This document shows positions 1-8,600 of a stretch of 32,759 nt of DNA, piece by piece. The notes under the pieces are model-generated. The model was not told where the DNA came from, made no database searches, and worked only from the letters and a program-made list of their open reading frames with translations. Origin of the DNA: Halonotius terrestris (lineage in GTDB: Archaea > Halobacteriota > Halobacteria > Halobacteriales > Haloferacaceae). Position 1 is the stretch's first letter; the number at the start of each line of letters is the position of its first letter. The stretch is taken from contig NZ_RKLU01000007.1 in NCBI RefSeq assembly GCF_006861665.1, forward strand, positions 26,517-59,275. The letters are read 5' to 3'. A program made the position numbers and the translations under genes.

Positions 1-80
1 CGGGCGGTCATCCGAACCCGGTCTTCACCCGTAGTCTGGCGTTCCATCAGGCTCTCGGAGTTCGGCCCGTCTTCGGTCAT
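1..80 (-). CDS. N-terminus of a probable haloarchaeal winged-helix regulator (partial)
   Basis: Reading leftward from the ATG at 78-80, 26 codons stay open to the window edge, starting MTEDGPNSESLMERQTTGED. A TATA-like stretch (102-110) lies about 26 nt upstream of the ATG, the spacing of a leaderless haloarchaeal promoter, which supports a real start. From memory, the short run TGEDRVRMTA resembles the entry to the first helix of small haloarchaeal HTH/DUF7342-like regulators. Only 26 residues are visible, so family assignment is tentative. The reading frame and start are better supported than the function. Confidence 0.5.
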   Translation of the reverse strand, partial: MTEDGPNSESLMERQTTGEDRVRMTA

Positions 81-101
81 ACAACATCGTTCGAGTTTCG
101 T

Positions 102-110
102 CTTAATATA
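102..110 (-). promoter_or_regulatory. TATA-like box for the partial gene at 1-80
   Basis: Read on the minus strand the sequence is TATATTAAG. It is centred about 26 nt upstream of the ATG at 80, which fits a leaderless archaeal promoter. Judged by eye only. Confidence 0.45.
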
Positions 111-273
111 GATTGAGGCCATTAGTCCTATATTGAATTCTTTTCTTCGGTATCGTCTCGAGCTCAGCTGAGGAAACTCAGCGAAATCCCGAACCTCTGT
201 CTTGGCGGCTCTACCCCGGGGGAAGCGGCATCGTGAGGCGGTTGCAGCATTCGTGCTTCACCGACAGCGGCGG

Positions 274-338
274 GGTACTTCAAAGTGGTCGTGATTATTC
301 GTGTAATCACGTCCAGATGCGTATTTGCCTGAAGTACC
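274..338. repeat. Nested inverted repeats (possible cruciform or regulator site)
   Basis: The outer arms are GGTACTTCA (274-282) and TGAAGTACC (330-338), a perfect 9-bp inverted repeat. Inside them lie CGTGATTA (290-297) and TAATCACG (304-311), a perfect 8-bp inverted repeat with a 6-nt loop. The nesting makes chance less likely. It could be a protein-binding site, an extruded hairpin, or part of an origin. Confidence 0.5.
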
Positions 339-455
339 GAATTCCAGTAGTAGCAGTGTTAATAGCCAAGAAACCGGGATTATAAATTATATATCGCTAT
401 ACCAAAACTGAGCCGGCGGTCTCAACTGAGTTCACCGTATAGAGCCGGAATCAGA

Positions 456-519
456 CTATTCTGAAGTTGCTGTTGGGGTATTGTAGAATAGCTTTCTATT
501 TTGGAATAGTACGCTATTC
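456..519. repeat. Partition-type repeats downstream of the parA operon
   Basis: Copies of GAATAG or its complement CTATTC occur at 456-461 (CTATTC), 486-491 (GAATAG), 504-510 (GAATAGT) and 514-519 (CTATTC). The last pair forms an inverted repeat with a 3-bp spacer and overlaps the stop codon of the gene at 514-915. The same hexamer is denser upstream of parA (1794-1958), so the operon is bracketed by it. This looks like a centromere (parS-like) or operator array. Confidence 0.55.
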
Positions 520-915
520 AGTCGATTCTGAAGAAGCAGATTCGCGAGCTTGTTCGAATCGTTCGGCCACTTCGTCTACGAGATCTTCCTCCACGACGGT
601 TCGGAGAAGAGCATCAGTCATCTCCCGAACGACGATGTTCTGGTAGCCCTGCTGGTTGAGCTCGCGTTCCAGTTCGTACTTCAACCAAGAATCGAAGTCC
701 TCGATCGTAGCCTCCCGGGCGTAGAAAGGCCGCTGTTTGGCGGCCTCATAGCTGAACGCTGAATCGGTCATCGGGTTTCGTCGTTCGACGGGTTCCTGAG
801 AGGGCGTCTCCTCGTCGCCTTCCGATTCAGACGCGTCATCCGTATCTTGGGGTTCGTCGTCCGGTTCATCTTCGAGTGTCTCCCCGAGGTCGGCAAACGG
901 ATCGTCGTCAGACAT
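514..915 (-). CDS. Small acidic protein of the parA operon, probable partition partner
   Basis: A 133-residue protein beginning MSDDDPFADLG. The first ~50 residues are very acidic and low-complexity, probably disordered. The C-terminal half (about residues 48-125) looks helical and includes the stretch EATIEDFDSWLKYELERELN. The ATG overlaps the end of parA by 8 bp, so the two are almost certainly co-transcribed and translationally coupled. A longer in-frame extension upstream exists but lies wholly inside parA in another frame and is Ser/Thr/Arg-rich, unlike real haloarchaeal protein, so I reject it. By position it could be the centromere-binding partner of ParA. I see no clear ParB, CopG or AbrB motif, so the role is inferred from context only. 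Confidence 0.7.
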   Translation of the reverse strand: MSDDDPFADLGETLEDEPDDEPQDTDDASESEGDEETPSQEPVERRNPMTDSAFSYEAAKQRPFYAREATIEDFDSWLKYELERELNQQGYQNIVVREMTDALLRTVVEEDLVDEVAERFEQARESASSESTE

Positions 916-1846
916 GGCGGACCACCTCACCTGCCTCGACGATGTGCGCCAACTCGTCGAAACACTGCAACTGGTCACAGTCAGGGTCGTAGTCCAGCAG
1001 GGGTTTGCGCTCGCCGTAGGCCTTCGTGATGCTGGTACGGTCACGGATGCCCGGTGAGGGTTTGAGATCGCCGGCGTCGACAGCCTCCCAGTCCGTGATC
1101 CGCGCGAAATTCGGGATGCGATCCTGAAGGTTATCGTGCGAGTTGAGACGTTCGAGGAGCTGTCGATCTTGAGTCTGCTGGTCGATACGGCCGCTCAACA
1201 TGTTGGGAACCAGCGACAGGACGTCGACGTCCATATGCTGCCGAAGCGGGGAGATCTGTCGCTCGATGGTTCGCTCCAAGCCGGCCATCGCCTCGTTCCC
1301 CGGGGCGAGCGGAAGCACCAGATTCGCCGTCGCGACGAGCGCGTTGTCCGTGAGTCGGGAGCGGTACGCCGGCGAATCTGTGACGATGTAATCGTACGTA
1401 TCACCGAGGAGTGGGTCGACAACTTCCCGTTTGAGCAGCGCAGAGGGTTGGAATACGTCGCCGACGACGATCTCCCGCTCGACCTGTTCTAAGTCCTCGC
1501 TGGACGGGAGGATATCGAACGCATAGCTGGTATCGTAGACAACTGAAGTCGGGTCAGCATCGTTGAAGAAGACGTCGCCGATGGTTTCCTCGGTGTTGTG
1601 GTACTGGTCGTCAAACCCCAGCCCCACGGACGCGTGGCCGTTCGGGTCAAGATCGATGAGGAGGACATCGTGTTCGTGTGCGGCCAGTTGTCGGGCGAGG
1701 TTGACCGCAATCGTCGATTTGCCGACGCCTCCCTTCAGCATACACACCGAAACAGCCCGAGAGTTCCCATCGGTCTGTACCGAATCATATGGGCTATTTG
1801 GGCTATTCGTTCTATCTATGCTATTCTTGCTATCTGAGCCACTCAT
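908..1846 (-). CDS. parA: ParA-family partition ATPase
   Basis: A 312-residue protein of the ParA/MinD/Soj ATPase family, which drives segregation of low-copy replicons by ATP-dependent DNA binding. The deviant Walker A motif KGGVGKST is at residues 38-45, the A' motif in LLIDLDPNGHAS at about 62-73, and Walker B-type YIVTDSPA at about 153-160. Length is normal for a plasmid ParA. The first ~30 residues are a Ser/Asn-rich leader (SKNSIDRTNSPNSPYDS) whose codons are themselves degenerate copies of the GAATAG repeat, so the start region may double as an operator. It forms an operon with the small gene at 514-915. Function is confident; whether it segregates this replicon is inferred. Confidence 0.9.
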   Translation of the reverse strand: MSGSDSKNSIDRTNSPNSPYDSVQTDGNSRAVSVCMLKGGVGKSTIAVNLARQLAAHEHDVLLIDLDPNGHASVGLGFDDQYHNTEETIGDVFFNDADPTSVVYDTSYAFDILPSSEDLEQVEREIVVGDVFQPSALLKREVVDPLLGDTYDYIVTDSPAYRSRLTDNALVATANLVLPLAPGNEAMAGLERTIERQISPLRQHMDVDVLSLVPNMLSGRIDQQTQDRQLLERLNSHDNLQDRIPNFARITDWEAVDAGDLKPSPGIRDRTSITKAYGERKPLLDYDPDCDQLQCFDELAHIVEAGEVVRHV

Positions 1847-1958
1847 ACTATTCAGCAGTATCTACCCCTCTCAACTTAACTCTGTGGTGAATAGTCCGAA
1901 TAGTATTCTATTCCAAAGCTACACGCTATTCCAGAATAGTTCGCTACTCTAGAATAGT
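1794..1958. repeat. GAATAGT/ACTATTC repeat array at and upstream of the parA start
   Basis: Exact copies of CTATTC are at 1803-1808, 1821-1826, 1848-1853, 1908-1913 and 1926-1931. GAATAGT is at 1889-1895, 1898-1904, 1934-1940 and 1952-1958. Pairs make short palindromes: 1898-1913 (GAATAG-tatt-CTATTC) and 1926-1939 (CTATTC-ca-GAATAG). A degenerate copy (CTATTT) lies at 1794-1799, inside the parA coding start. This is the expected layout of a ParA/partner operator or a parS centromere. Confidence 0.65.
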
Positions 1959-1982
1959 TAGGATAGAATCAGTAAATGTGGC

Positions 1983-4900
1983 TCAGGAGACGAGCTCCAA
2001 CATAGAGCGAAGTTCAGATTCGATATCAGTCAGTTCACTCCGTTGCCACTCAAACTGTTCTTCCACCCCAACATCGGTAAACCGGAGTGAAGCACGAACC
2101 TGACGGGCGGGATCGTGCTGGAAGAGCGCGAGAGCGTAGGCAAGCATTTGCGGCCGATAGTGGTCAGCGAGGGTATCAGTCGTCGTCGACGAAAGATCGT
2201 TCGTCTTGTAGTCGATGATATGATACGCATCAGGAGTGACCAGAAGACGGTCAATATCACCCACTATGCGGGAGTCATCAAGACGAGCGACAACTGAGTA
2301 CTCGTCATAGGTCGCTTCGAGTGGGAGGTCAGCCTCAGTTTCATCGACGAACCGGATCGCATCCTGGGCATGGCTCACGGCCGCTTGGAGATCGTCATCC
2401 GTCGGTTCCTCGCTCCCCATACGACTCAATTGACGAATAAACGAGGGCCACTCTTCTCGTGGGGGACGGAGCTCATTGAGCCGATGGACAACAGTTCCAA
2501 AGGTGGTGGGACTCAATCCGACTGTCCCATCCCCCGACGTGTAGCTGTGTCCGTCTTCGGAGGCATCCGCAACAGCACTGACGAGGGTCGTCGCGGCAAC
2601 GCGAACGGCAGCCTGACGTTCCGGCGGGGAAGGGACAGTAATCGCAGGGTCTAACTCTTCAGTCGGAGCCTCAGATTTCCATTCAACCGGCCGAGGTGGC
2701 GCCTGAATGGTGTGTGGGGCATCCCCAATTCGAGCGTCCGCAGCTCCCTCGTGAACCGCCTCAGCGACTAGCTCTTGGTCGTCAAACAGAATTGGCTGGA
2801 GCCAATCCCGCCATCGGCTGGCGTCGTCGAAATCATCTGGCTCACCGAGTTCGATGTGGCCAGACTCATCAACATCGATGTCGTGTGTTCCACACAGCAG
2901 CAGGTGGTCCCGAGTTCGAGTACAGGCCACGTAGAGCAGTCGTTTGGATTCCGCACGCTCTTGCGGGAGCGAGCGGCGATCGGCATATTCGTGGACTGCG
3001 GTCTTCTCGATTGCGAACGCATCGTCGGGGCGGGGAGCACCCACGGCAGGAATTGGTGGAGCATCAGTCGTCCCCTCGACGAGGCGGACATAACCGTGGT
3101 CGTCGACGGACCGCCCGAAATTGAGGTCACTTCCGAGATCGGGGACGGTGACGATCGGGAACTCAAGTCCCTTCGCGGCGTGAATCGTCATTATCCGGAC
3201 GCCCTCCGCATCGCCGGGGATGTCAGCCTCCCCTTCTCTGGGGTCGATCTCGGCTTGGCGGTCGATCCGGTGGAGCAACCCGGCAGCCGTGTGAACACTG
3301 TTCTCGCTCCAAGTGCGGACCTGGTCCCGGAACTTCTCGACGTTCGCGACGGCCTGCTGACCGCGTTCGTCAGCACTCACACTCGCCAGATACCCCGTGT
3401 CGTCAATCACTCGAGACAACAGACGGTTCCACGGGAGCACGCCATCCTCAGACGGCATCGCACAGCCGCTAAGCGTCCGCCACGTCGTGAGGAGGTTAAA
3501 CGCGTCCGCGAGCTGTGGATCGTCCGTCTCGGCCAGCGCGTCCAACACTGAATCAGCCTCGGCAACTGCCGGTGCGAGGCGGTCATCGGTGAAGCCAAAC
3601 AGCGGCGATCGAAGTACCCCATAGAGAGAGACGTCGTCCTGCGGATCACCAAGTACCCGAAGCAGGTTCGTTAGCGCCTGGACCTCGGGCGTATCGTAGA
3701 ATCCGACACCACCGACGACAGTATAGGGAATGTCGTACTCCTCGAGGGCCCGCTGATACCGATCCAGATGAGTTCGCCGGCGGAGGAGGATCGCCGTGTC
3801 GTCCGGCGTAGCGTCGCGATGAGCAACCGTGTCGGGGTCTTGGACTTGTGGCGGATCGTCGAACAGGTGGGTCAGTCGAGCAGCGAGCGCTTGCGCTTCG
3901 GCCTCGATGGTGTGGTCGAGCGCGCCTTCGGCGACCGGATGGTCGTCGCCGAAGAGCTCTGCCGCCGTGTCAGCGTCGTCAGGGACAGCGAGATACTCGA
4001 CACTCCCGGTCAGTCCCTCGATGTCCTCGACACGGTCGCGTTGCGTGGTCAACTCCTGCGGTGGCGCTTCGTAGGGTTCGTGGCGGTCACCCTCCGGCTG
4101 GAACAGATACTCGAAGAGCTCGTTCAGGAACGACAGCGGCTCGTCCAGCGTCCGGAAGTTCCCGGAGAGTTCGAGCGCGGTCGGACTCTCGGCCTCGCTA
4201 TCGGGGACGTCGTCAACCCCACGAGCCTCGTTGACGGTCTGGAGTTCTGTCCTCGCCGCCCCGAACGTCGTCACGTCGGCCCCACGGAAGCCGTAGATAC
4301 TCTGTTTCTCGTCGCCAACCAAGAAGACGTTCGACGCCGTCTGCTCGTCAACGCCCGTGAGAAGCTTGACTAGCTCCCACTGGCGCGGGTCCGTGTCCTG
4401 GAACTCGTCGACCATCACGGCCGCAAACTGCTCTCGTAGCCGCTCCGTGACGGCATCGTTCGCTCGCAAGAACTCGAGGGTTGTCTCGATCACGTCGGGA
4501 AAGTCGAGCGTATCGCGGCGCTCCTTCTCGTCGGTGTAGGTTGCGAGGACGTCATCGAAGACCCGCATCAGAGCCAGCGCGTAATGGGCACTGTTTGCTT
4601 CGAGCTCACCGGGTGTCGTCTCGACTGCATCTGCGTGCGGTTCGACGGCCGCGATGACCGCGTCGATGGCGTCCTTCAGGTCATCGTAGACGTCGCCGTA
4701 CTCATCCCACTCGTCCCGGTCGCCGACGACGTACCCCGAACTGCTGTACAGGCCGCCGTTCTTCTTCTCACAGGCCTCGTACAGCTCGAGAATTGCCCGC
4801 TGACAGTCGCGGGGATCGCTTTCCTCGGGGTCGTCCGAGAGTGTCGCCGCGACCTCGGTGAAGGTCCGGTAGGCCCGAAAACCGTCCTCGTCGCCGATAG

Positions 4901-5621
4901 CGCCCTCGCGGTCGACGCGGCCCGCGACTGTGTGTAGCCGCTCAAGGATTCCGTCCGCATATAGCGTCTGTCGGGCGTCGACGACGTCGAGATCACAAAC
5001 GACCTCCCAGCAGATATCGACGTAGTCGTCGACCTCGGCGTCACGCCACTCCTTGAGGACGGACTCGCTCTGTGGGCGCTCATCGAGTAGTCCAGTGAGT
5101 ACATCGACCAGCTGGTCACGACTCCAAAGCTGAGCAAGGAGCTCCACGTCGTCATCGTCCTGGTTGCGTTCGAGGAACTCCGTCACGACTTCGCGTTGGA
5201 GTGTCGCGGCGCCGTCTTCGTCGAGCACGTCGAAGCCGAGCGGGACCGGAGCCTCGACGGCCCGTTCTCGCAAGAGCCGCGTACAGAACGCGTGAATGGT
5301 GTGGACGTAGCCGTCTTCCAGGTCGTCGAGAACGTTTCGCCAGCGGTGGTAGGCCTCTGGTGAGTCAACAGCCTCGAGCCGGTCGTACACCTCCTCTCGA
5401 ACGCGCTCAGTCAGTTCGGCAGCAGCCTTTCGCGTGAAGGTGATCGTGACGATGTTCTCCGGTGTGAGTGACGGGTTCTCGGCCAGTATCGTCACGTACC
5501 GCTCGGTGAGCGTTGTCGTCTTCCCCGTCCCGGCGCCGGCAGTGATCGCGACGTTCCGGCCCTGGACGAGCGCGTCCTCCTGTTCCCCCGTGAGCTGAAT
5601 CTCCTCGGGGTCCTCAGTCAT
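1983..5621 (-). CDS. AddA/RecB-like UvrD-family helicase-nuclease
   Basis: A 1212-residue superfamily 1A helicase with a C-terminal nuclease. Visible motifs are a Q-motif-like LTGEQEDAL (10-18), Walker A AGAGTGKT (28-35), motif Ia TFTRKAAAEL (61-70), Walker B DEFQDTD (405-411), motif III GDEKQSIYGFRGAD (436-449) and the later motif MTIHAAKGLEFP. The C-terminus carries a RecB-type PD-(D/E)XK site: GDID near 1121-1124, IDYKTND near 1136-1142, then PQMLAYALAL. This order is that of AddA, which unwinds and degrades double-strand ends. Its ATG overlaps the end of the AddB-like gene by 8 bp, so the pair forms one operon. In a cell it would process DNA breaks or linear phage DNA. The name AddA is by architecture; orthology to bacterial AddA is not established here. 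Confidence 0.85.
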   Translation of the reverse strand: MTEDPEEIQLTGEQEDALVQGRNVAITAGAGTGKTTTLTERYVTILAENPSLTPENIVTITFTRKAAAELTERVREEVYDRLEAVDSPEAYHRWRNVLDDLEDGYVHTIHAFCTRLLRERAVEAPVPLGFDVLDEDGAATLQREVVTEFLERNQDDDDVELLAQLWSRDQLVDVLTGLLDERPQSESVLKEWRDAEVDDYVDICWEVVCDLDVVDARQTLYADGILERLHTVAGRVDREGAIGDEDGFRAYRTFTEVAATLSDDPEESDPRDCQRAILELYEACEKKNGGLYSSSGYVVGDRDEWDEYGDVYDDLKDAIDAVIAAVEPHADAVETTPGELEANSAHYALALMRVFDDVLATYTDEKERRDTLDFPDVIETTLEFLRANDAVTERLREQFAAVMVDEFQDTDPRQWELVKLLTGVDEQTASNVFLVGDEKQSIYGFRGADVTTFGAARTELQTVNEARGVDDVPDSEAESPTALELSGNFRTLDEPLSFLNELFEYLFQPEGDRHEPYEAPPQELTTQRDRVEDIEGLTGSVEYLAVPDDADTAAELFGDDHPVAEGALDHTIEAEAQALAARLTHLFDDPPQVQDPDTVAHRDATPDDTAILLRRRTHLDRYQRALEEYDIPYTVVGGVGFYDTPEVQALTNLLRVLGDPQDDVSLYGVLRSPLFGFTDDRLAPAVAEADSVLDALAETDDPQLADAFNLLTTWRTLSGCAMPSEDGVLPWNRLLSRVIDDTGYLASVSADERGQQAVANVEKFRDQVRTWSENSVHTAAGLLHRIDRQAEIDPREGEADIPGDAEGVRIMTIHAAKGLEFPIVTVPDLGSDLNFGRSVDDHGYVRLVEGTTDAPPIPAVGAPRPDDAFAIEKTAVHEYADRRSLPQERAESKRLLYVACTRTRDHLLLCGTHDIDVDESGHIELGEPDDFDDASRWRDWLQPILFDDQELVAEAVHEGAADARIGDAPHTIQAPPRPVEWKSEAPTEELDPAITVPSPPERQAAVRVAATTLVSAVADASEDGHSYTSGDGTVGLSPTTFGTVVHRLNELRPPREEWPSFIRQLSRMGSEEPTDDDLQAAVSHAQDAIRFVDETEADLPLEATYDEYSVVARLDDSRIVGDIDRLLVTPDAYHIIDYKTNDLSSTTTDTLADHYRPQMLAYALALFQHDPARQVRASLRFTDVGVEEQFEWQRSELTDIESELRSMLELVS

Positions 5622-8600
5622 CGCTCATCACCGCCTCGATGTCCTCGTCGTCACGAACACGGAGCGGAACGTACGCAGCGTCGTCCTCGTGAACCTCGTC
5701 GACAAACTCCCGCTTGCGGTGATGGCGGACATCGCACGCCCGACGGTAGTCACAGTATCGGCAGTTCGCACCCCGAGCGGACAGGAGGGTCGTGTGGAAC
5801 CGACCGTTGCCGATCGCCTCGTCGAGCTGGCCCAACCACTCCGGAACGACATCGTTCAGGAACCGGCGGAGTTCGGCCTCTGAATCGAACTTCGATTCGA
5901 CGCCGCGTGGAACCTTGAGGTCGTTTGGCGGTCGAACCTGATAGTACGTCGCTGAAAGCGATCCCTGCTCGAATAGGTCACCGTCGACGACCTCGGCGGC
6001 AGCGAGCAGATAGATGGGGAGTTGGAACTTCGTGCCGCCGGTCGTCTTCGTCATATACGGTGCTCGACCAGTCTTGTAGTCGTAGAGCGTGAGCGTCGGT
6101 TGTTCTCCATCCCGGTTCACGTCAACGCGGTCGATGTAACCCCGAATCGAGACAGTCGAGCCGTCCGGCCGCTCAACCGTGAACGGTCCAGCATCCGAGT
6201 CAGGAAGCCCCTCACCGAACGGGGCTTCGAACAGGTGTGGGCGGCCGGCGCCGTCACGCAAGAGTTCGTTGTCGAGGAAGGTAGCGAACAACCCCAGTTC
6301 CGGTGCGTCGTGGGGTTTGCTCCCAGCCTCGTACGGAGCGCTCACGCCGTCACCCAGACCCGCGAACAGCTCCGCCTTCCACCGTTCGTAGAACAGGCCG
6401 TCGTACTCGAAGTCAGCATCCCGGAGTTCGTCAACGGCGATCTCGCGAAGGTGCGTCGCCAGGTCGTCCCGGTCGAAGTCTGTGAGATCGACACCATCCT
6501 CGGTCTCGTCCTGCAGATCCGCGAAAAATCGTTCGAGTACGTCGTGAACGTACGACCCGGTTTCGAGGGGCGTAGGGACGACCTCGACGTCATCCGGATC
6601 CTCGATTCCGAGCACTTTCTCGGCGTAGAACTTGAACCCACACTCGACGTATCGCTCGATCCGACTCGCGCTGTAGGGTTCCCGTTCCGACGGAGGGTAG
6701 ACCTCATCGACTGTCTCGGGATCCAACACACCATCGTGTTCAGAGAGGCCAGCCGTTCCCCTGTTGTCCGCACAGTGGAGACCTCGATCCGTGCGCTTGG
6801 TCTGCTCGGGGGAGAGATCACCTCGGTCGCCGGCGTGGCTGACTGCCGCACGCCGGTCGGCCGTTGCAGCGACGTGGCGCTGGAGATCTTCGCGAGAGCC
6901 CACGCGGTCGTCGACGCCATCTTCGGGTTCGATGCCGGTCACGCGCTGGAGTTCGTCGAGGACTGGCGACCGGACGATGGCGGATTCGTCGTCGCCCGTC
7001 TCTGGTGTGGTGATCGTAAGTTCGTCGACATTCGCGAGCAGCGTCGCGAAGAGATAGCGGCCACGGAGTCGTTCGTCGCCGGTGTCGAATCGCGGATGGG
7101 CGTCGGTCATCTCCTCGAAGAAGGCCGGGCGTTCCGGCGTCACCGGGAAATGCTCGCTCGTCAGTCCCACGAGAAACACCTTCTCGAACGAGCGCATCCG
7201 GGCGTCGAGCAACCCCATCACTTCGACGTGACCGCCAGCAGCGCGCTGCGGAACCCGGATCGGAACACCATCGAACGCACGAGTGAACAGTGCCAACGGA
7301 GAGAGATCGCTATTGACCGCCGCCAGCGACTCGAACGAGGAGAGGACCTCGTCTACGAGGTCGTAGGCTCGCTGTTCGACGGCTTGCTCGGCGCCGCTGG
7401 CGTAGTCATCTGTCGCCGCCTCTAGGTCGAACCGGTCGTCCAACAGTCGTCGGAGCGTCTCAGTTGCTCCCTCGATGTCCTCTGTTCTGAGCGACTCCAG
7501 CGTGACCAGCAGCTCCTCGATTAGTGCCGCCGGGTCGTCGTCGAGGTCCTTGAGCAGTGGTGACACAGAAACTGTGTCACGCCGGCGAGCAGCTGCCGTG
7601 ACGGCGTTGGCTTGATCGGTATCGACGACGTCGACCAGTGGATTCGCTAACAGGGACGTGAGGTTCTCCGCCCGCGGATTCGGTTCGGCGAGGCTCAGGA
7701 GATCGTGGACAACGCTCCCGGTGAACGTCCGGTTCAGCTGTGAGGCGGCGGTCGTGACGTGCGGAATGTCGAACGTATCGAACGTGTCCTGGACGTACCC
7801 CGAATAGGCCTCGGTTCCCGGGACGACGACGGCCAGGTCGTCGGGGTCACGGCCATCGGCCAACTCGGTTCGGAGTTCGCGAGCAACAAAGCGGATCTCG
7901 CGCTCGGGCGTCGGGAGTTCACGCCACTGGAGGGCGTCTGGAACAGGGACAGCATCCGGGTCCGGGCGGTAGAGCGACTCGGTGATCGTTCCAAAGGCCC
8001 GCCCTGACTCGTCGACGGGCTCGAGTTCTACTGCCTCAAAGTCAAGTGCGTCGTAGACATCCAAGGCGTCTTCCGCAACGGCGTCGACTCCGCTCCGACC
8101 ATCTTGGTGAAGCGGCAGCAGTGCGATCATCGGAAGTTCGTCGACGAGGCGTTCGATGAGGCGGCGTTCGACAGGACGGAACTCGTGATACCCGGAAAGG
8201 ATGATGACATCCAGTTCCGGCGAGAACGCCGATAATGACTGCTCCGCCGTCGCGACGGCGTTGAACATTTCTCCCCGAGTACAGACCCACTCGTCGACAT
8301 AGTCGCCGTGGAGATCCCGGTAGTGTCGGTACGCGTCGACAGTGGCTTTCGCGATACGGTTATCGAGGTCTGAGCCCTCGAACTCCGCTACGAGCGCGTC
8401 AGCGGTCCCGACGTCGGCGTCGTCGAAGAGTGAGAAGCGGCTACTGAACGAATCAGCGAGGGCGGCCGAGGCGGGTTCGCCGGCGAGAGCGCCATCTGTT
8501 TCGGCTGTCGTTCTGTCAAGCGCGTACTCCGCGAGCCGACGGTTCAGCTGCCCGGAGAGAGGTTGAACCGGACCGTGGAGATGCTCGTACCACTCCCGAA

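Larger units (their letters stand above)
81..455. other. Gene-free stretch between the partial regulator and the partition repeats
   Basis: I find no convincing coding frame here. The stretch holds the TATA-like box near 102-110, a nested inverted repeat at 274-338, and an AT-rich run around 380-403 (TTATAAATTATATATCG). Together with the partition repeats on its right this could be part of a replication or partition control region, but nothing in the sequence proves it. Confidence 0.4.

Noticed and set aside
1794-1958. CRISPR-like array from the repeated hexamers
   Set aside because: The repeats are 6-7 bp, irregularly spaced and in both orientations, with no uniform spacers and no cas genes.
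6022-7425. A 467-codon open frame on the plus strand
   Set aside because: It lies wholly antisense to the AddB-like gene, whose nuclease and cysteine motifs are clear. Long antisense frames are expected in GC-rich haloarchaeal DNA, and its product is Arg-rich, unlike haloarchaeal proteins.
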